Shown piece by piece: positions 62,364-64,000 of a stretch of 64,000 nucleotides of DNA. The DNA comes from Acinetobacter higginsii. Lineage in GTDB: Bacteria > Pseudomonadota > Gammaproteobacteria > Pseudomonadales > Moraxellaceae. Where the stretch lies: assembly GCF_000369525.1 (NCBI RefSeq), contig NZ_KB850070.1, positions 124,001 through 188,000 on the forward strand, given 5' to 3'. Numbering within the stretch: the stretch's first letter is position 1; every line of letters starts with the position of its first letter. The position numbers and the translations under genes are program-made. The notes below the pieces were generated by a model. The model ran no database searches. It had not been told where the DNA came from and saw nothing but the letters and a program-made list of their open reading frames with translations.

Positions 62364-63224
62364 ATGCAATCTTTATTTTCTTATTTTCTCGAGAACCTAA
62401 CTGCACTTTATATTGCAGTTGGGATTTTCAGCTTATGTATTGGCAGTTTTTTAAATGTTGTCATTTTTCGTACTCCCCGCATGATGGAGCAGGAGTGGCA
62501 GCAAGAATGTCAAATGCTGTTACACCCAGAACAACCCATCATTGATCAAAGTAAACTGACTTTAAGCCAACCAGCCTCAACCTGTCCGAAATGTGACTCG
62601 CCTATTCGTTGGTATCAAAATATCCCAGTGATTAGTTGGTTAGCTCTTCGTGGTAAATGTGGGACGTGCCAGAATCCGATCAGTATCCGTTATCCACTGA
62701 TTGAATTACTCACGATGATCTGTTCTTTGGTTGTAGTTGCAGTCTTCGGTGCAACCATCCAAATGCTGTTTGGTCTAATCTTAACTTGGGTACTGATTGC
62801 CTTAACGTTTATTGATTTTGACACCCAACTGCTGCCTGATCGTTTTACCCTACCCTTAGCTGCTTTAGGTTTGGGAACAAATAGCTATGCGATTTACACG
62901 ACAGCGACCGCCGCAATTTGGGGTTATTTAATTGGTTTCCTGTGCCTTTGGATTGTTTATTATATTTTTAAACTGATTACAGGCAAGGAAGGTATGGGCT
63001 ACGGTGACTTCAAACTCCTTGCAGCCTTAGGCGCTTGGATGGGGCCAATGCTGCTGCCTTTAATTGTGTTACTCTCTTCAATGCTTGGCGCAATTATTGG
63101 TATTATCTTGATAAAAGTGCGCGGTGAAAATCAACCTTTTGCATTTGGTCCTTATATTGCGATTGCAGGTTGGATTGCATTTTTATGGGGTGATCAGATT
63201 ATGAAAGTTTATCTAGGTGGTTAA
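62364..63224 (+). CDS. pilD: Prepilin peptidase / N-methyltransferase PilD
   Basis: 286 residues, polytopic. It cleaves the leaders of type IV pilins and of type II secretion pseudopilins such as GspG in this window. The N-terminal methyltransferase part has the paired cysteines CPKCDSPIRWYQNIP and GKCGTCQNPISIRYP. The two active-site aspartates lie in TFIDFDTQLLPDRF and GMGYGDFKLLAALGAW. coaE starts one base after its stop, the standard pilBCD-coaE order. Confidence 0.96.
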   Translation: MQSLFSYFLENLTALYIAVGIFSLCIGSFLNVVIFRTPRMMEQEWQQECQMLLHPEQPIIDQSKLTLSQPASTCPKCDSPIRWYQNIPVISWLALRGKCGTCQNPISIRYPLIELLTMICSLVVVAVFGATIQMLFGLILTWVLIALTFIDFDTQLLPDRFTLPLAALGLGTNSYAIYTTATAAIWGYLIGFLCLWIVYYIFKLITGKEGMGYGDFKLLAALGAWMGPMLLPLIVLLSSMLGAIIGIILIKVRGENQPFAFGPYIAIAGWIAFLWGDQIMKVYLGG

Positions 63225-63225
63225 T

Positions 63226-63831
63226 ATGCGTTTTATCTTGGGTATTACAGGCGGTATTGGTAGTGGTAAGTCAGCAGCCACTCAATGGTTTGAATCCCAA
63301 GGAATTAGCGTAGTCGATGCTGATATCGTGGCACGGGAAGTGGTTGAACCTGGCCAACCGGCCTTGAAGTCAATTCAAGATGCTTTTGGGGATTGGGTCT
63401 TATTGGAAGATGGTAGTCTTGATCGGCGTGCACTCCGTGAACATATCTTCCAATTTCCAGAAGCACGCCAAAACTTAGAAAACATTACCCATCCGGCCAT
63501 TCGTCAGTCGATTATTCAGCAATTACAACAAGCTGAAAGCCCATATGTGATTTTAGTTTCACCACTCTTATTTGAAACCAATCAACATGAACTGGTCCAG
63601 CATACTTTACTGGTCGATGCTGATGAACAAACACAACTACAACGTGCCAGCCAACGGGATGGGCAAAGCGAAGAGCAAATCCGAAAGATTATTGCAGCAC
63701 AAATGTCGCGTACTCAAAAACAGCAATTAGCAGATGATATTGTCCTCAATGATGGTCTATTAGAACATTTACACCAACAACTCAAACCACTGCATTTCAG
63801 CTACTTACAGCGTGCAGAACACGCTTTTTAG
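63226..63831 (+). CDS. coaE: Dephospho-CoA kinase
   Basis: 201 residues. The last step of coenzyme A synthesis. The P-loop GITGGIGSGKSAATQWF is at the N-terminus, followed by DADIVAREVVEPGQPALKSI and VILVSPLLFETNQHELV. ATG 63226 has AGGTGG six bases upstream; a GTG three codons earlier overlaps pilD and is less likely. Its stop overlaps the stop of the converging DMT gene by 3 bp. Confidence 0.95.
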   Translation: MRFILGITGGIGSGKSAATQWFESQGISVVDADIVAREVVEPGQPALKSIQDAFGDWVLLEDGSLDRRALREHIFQFPEARQNLENITHPAIRQSIIQQLQQAESPYVILVSPLLFETNQHELVQHTLLVDADEQTQLQRASQRDGQSEEQIRKIIAAQMSRTQKQQLADDIVLNDGLLEHLHQQLKPLHFSYLQRAEHAF

Positions 63832-64000
63832 CCTTGCTTCTGTTTGGCGAGTTGAGTCGCTAAAGTGTCTTTACGCAGCCATCGCCATGGCTGTAAAGCA
63901 CCAATCCCCATCCCGATCAAGCCACACACAATCGCAGCATTCAGCGGCTCGTTCAACAATGGGACTGCCACAACAGCAGCAATAAATGGTGCCAAAGTGA
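63828..64000 (-). CDS. EamA/DMT-family transporter, C-terminal part (5' end outside the window)
   Basis: An open minus-strand frame of 56 visible codons that runs off the window edge and ends in TAA, overlapping the coaE stop. The translation LAPFIAAVVAVPLLNEPLNA then AAIVCGLIGMGIGALQPWRW matches the last two helices and the Leu-Asn-Glu-Pro loop of EamA (RhaT-type) transporters. A basic tail WLRKDTLATQLAKQKQG follows. Substrate and function are unknown. Confidence 0.7.
   Translation of the reverse strand, partial: TLAPFIAAVVAVPLLNEPLNAAIVCGLIGMGIGALQPWRWLRKDTLATQLAKQKQG

Overview
The window looks like a 64 kb piece of core chromosome from an Acinetobacter-type gammaproteobacterium (Moraxellaceae). 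The evidence is the moderately AT-rich DNA, the two-domain polyphosphate:AMP phosphotransferase (close in sequence to the one I know from A. johnsonii), the TusA/CorC/Lnt, GspF-GspG, PilB-PilC-PilD-CoaE and RimP-NusA-InfB-RbfA blocks, and a fused HisIE. I see no insertion sequence, prophage, integron, CRISPR array or rRNA. The species cannot be named from this sequence alone.

Layout. 1-6.6 kb: the 3' end of electron-transfer-flavoprotein:ubiquinone oxidoreductase, tusA, the corC-lnt overlap, a CsaA-like protein, two small membrane proteins, and the type II secretion pair gspF-gspG on the minus strand. 6.7-16.8 kb: priA, a KefB-type antiporter, hslO, a LysE exporter, cbpA-cbpM, a CorA-type transporter and dctA. 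17-21.2 kb: rpsO-pnp (minus) and a secreted-type serine hydrolase relative. 21.2-31.1 kb: a non-coding stretch that appears to hold a small RNA, then the recC-recB-recD operon on the minus strand. 31.2-39.1 kb: an unknown small protein, an MHS-family symporter, the polyphosphate enzyme, an FFLEELY-motif protein and the ubiquinone genes ubiE-ubiJ-ubiB. 39.3-45.6 kb: cytochrome b561, a flavin monooxygenase, a VOC protein, hisIE, a UvrD-like helicase and an AAA ATPase. 45.8-52.0 kb: the six-gene Mrp/Mnh cation/proton antiporter operon. 52.1-59.0 kb: rbfA, infB, nusA, rimP, two initiator tRNAs, tRNA-Leu, secG and tpiA, all on the minus strand. 59.4-64 kb: pilB-pilC-pilD-coaE and the tail of a DMT-family transporter.

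Most of this is housekeeping. The signals that gene annotation does not explain are non-coding. (1) Downstream of recD, on the minus strand, there is a perfect GacA-type upstream activating sequence (TGTAAG-N6-CTTACA). About 65 bp further on begins a short structured RNA with GGA motifs in hairpin loops and an intrinsic terminator. This is the architecture of a Gac/Rsm regulatory RNA that titrates CsrA/RsmA. (2) Six DnaA-box-like 9-mers repeat at an exact 12 bp period across the recB-recD junction. (3) A nested palindrome sits in frame in the leader of the GspG prepilin, giving a leader of about 41 residues. (4) A helicase and AAA-ATPase gene pair recalls the protein make-up of some defence systems but lacks a visible nuclease. 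(5) Inverted repeats lie upstream of dctA, and in two convergent gene pairs the terminator hairpin loop holds the opposing gene's stop codon.
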